Below, piece after piece: positions 1 through 17,987 of a stretch of 17,987 bases of DNA. The position numbers and the translations under genes were made by a program. Origin of the DNA: Cruorifilaria tuberocauda. Taxonomy: Eukaryota; Nematoda; Chromadorea; Rhabditida; Onchocercidae. The DNA is taken from assembly GCA_013365365.1 (NCBI GenBank), contig JABVXU010000854.1:1-17987 (forward strand), read 5' to 3'. Below the pieces are notes generated by a model that was not told the DNA's origin, made no database searches, and was given only the letters and a program-made list of their open reading frames with translations. Each line of letters opens with the position of its first letter. Within the stretch, counting starts at the first letter, position 1.

Positions 1-416
1 TTTTTATTATAAATTATTAAATAATGAGAGTAATAATTTTGATTAAATTCAAATAAAATATTCCTATCATTTTTCTCTCTCTTACCATATATCACAATAG
101 TAATTCGCTCATTTTTCTTTTTTATTATCCTCTAAAATTTGCTTTTAAAGAATTTTTTTTGAGCGTATCTTTGATAATGATTTATTCATTTCATTTGTTA
201 TTCATACTTTTAGTTTTTCTCGTTTTCATTAATTTAACTTTTATTCACATCTAGCTATTTATTTTGACTTTCGATTATATTTATTATTAATATCATAATT
301 CAACTGATATCATTAAAATGCGAAAATATTATTTAGACAAATTAGGATATCAATTTAAGATTTCTCTCAGCCTTTTTTATATAATAAAAGAAAAAGCGGA
401 AACAAAAAATATTTAC
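1..416 (-). other. Start of the intron after exon 22; no exon found
   Basis: AT-rich sequence following the exon 22 donor. No stretch encodes the expected domain III pore helix. A 46-nt open segment at 86-131 with splice-like ends does not resemble the channel. Nothing else supported. Confidence 0.6.
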
Positions 417-17816
<17,400 letters not shown>

Positions 17817-17857
17817 CGATTTTGTTGTTAGATTGCTTTTTCCTGATTCTTTACTTT

Positions 17858-17987
17858 CTAATAAATTAAAAATTCATCGTAATAAATTTAATTATTTTTT
17901 TTCCTGGAATATTCCTCCGAAGCAATCCAAATATAATTTCTTTCTTTTCCTTCTTTATTTTCCATAGAAAAGAAAGCGAACAATTAA
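17858..17987 (-). other. Sequence upstream of exon 1
   Basis: Holds an acceptor-like TTATTAG (17864-17858) and a 25-codon open frame from an ATG at 17965 to a stop at 17888 (MENKEGKERNYIWIASEEYS...). Whether this is 5' UTR, promoter, another exon or intron cannot be told from the window. Confidence 0.4.

Noticed and set aside
86..131. Open minus segment with acceptor ATTTTAG and donor ATG|GTAAGA after exon 22
   Set aside because: Phase would fit, but the product is Lys/Ile-rich (RIIKKKNERITIVIYG) and shows nothing of the expected domain III turret or pore helix.

Overview
This window is intron-rich, AT-rich animal DNA. It holds about half of one gene: the minus-strand gene for a Cav2-type (N/P/Q-like) voltage-gated calcium channel alpha-1 subunit, the orthologue of nematode unc-2. 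The family call rests on the translated exons. The alpha-interaction domain fits QQxExxLxGYxxWIxxxE inside a Cav2-style context ([14 protein letters not shown]), the domain I pore reads TMEGWT and the domain II pore reads TGEDW. Short AT-rich introns with mostly TTTCAG-like acceptors, plus close agreement with the C. elegans UNC-2 protein as I remember it, point to a nematode. A spirurid or filarial species is a reasonable guess, but no species can be fixed from the sequence alone.

I could follow 22 consecutive coding exons from about 17.8 kb (N-terminus) down to 417 (end of the domain III S5 exon). Every junction keeps frame. Counting from the ATG at 17816, the joined exons give 2949 nt, or 983 codons: N-terminus, all of domain I (S1 to S6), the I-II linker with the Cav-beta binding site, all of domain II, a short II-III linker, and domain III S1 to S5 plus the start of its turret. 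The rest (domain III pore and S6, domain IV, C-terminal tail) must lie beyond position 1. Further 5' exons could lie beyond position 17987.

Layout, right to left on the plus strand: N-terminal exon (17.7-17.8 kb); 1.5 kb intron; IS1 exon (16.0-16.2 kb); a 5.26 kb intron (10.7-16.0 kb) with simple repeats, palindromes and four sense-strand UGCAUG motifs; domain I exons (8.7-10.7 kb); I-II linker exons (7.3-8.0 kb); a 1.5 kb intron with a pyrimidine-biased, less AT-rich island; domain II exons (2.8-5.75 kb), split by a 985 bp intron that carries an exon-like island of unknown nature; II-III linker exons (2.0-2.5 kb); domain III exons (0.4-1.8 kb).

Points most worth checking: a GC-AG intron after the IS2-S3 exon whose donor sits in a small hairpin and has a 13-nt complementary copy in the upstream intron; a 58-nt exon with a weak acceptor, paired with an alternative donor that would keep frame if that exon were skipped; the exon-like island inside the intron that splits the domain II pore helix; and the UGCAUG motifs. 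No RNA genes, CRISPR arrays or intact mobile elements were seen. I found no convincing second protein-coding gene.
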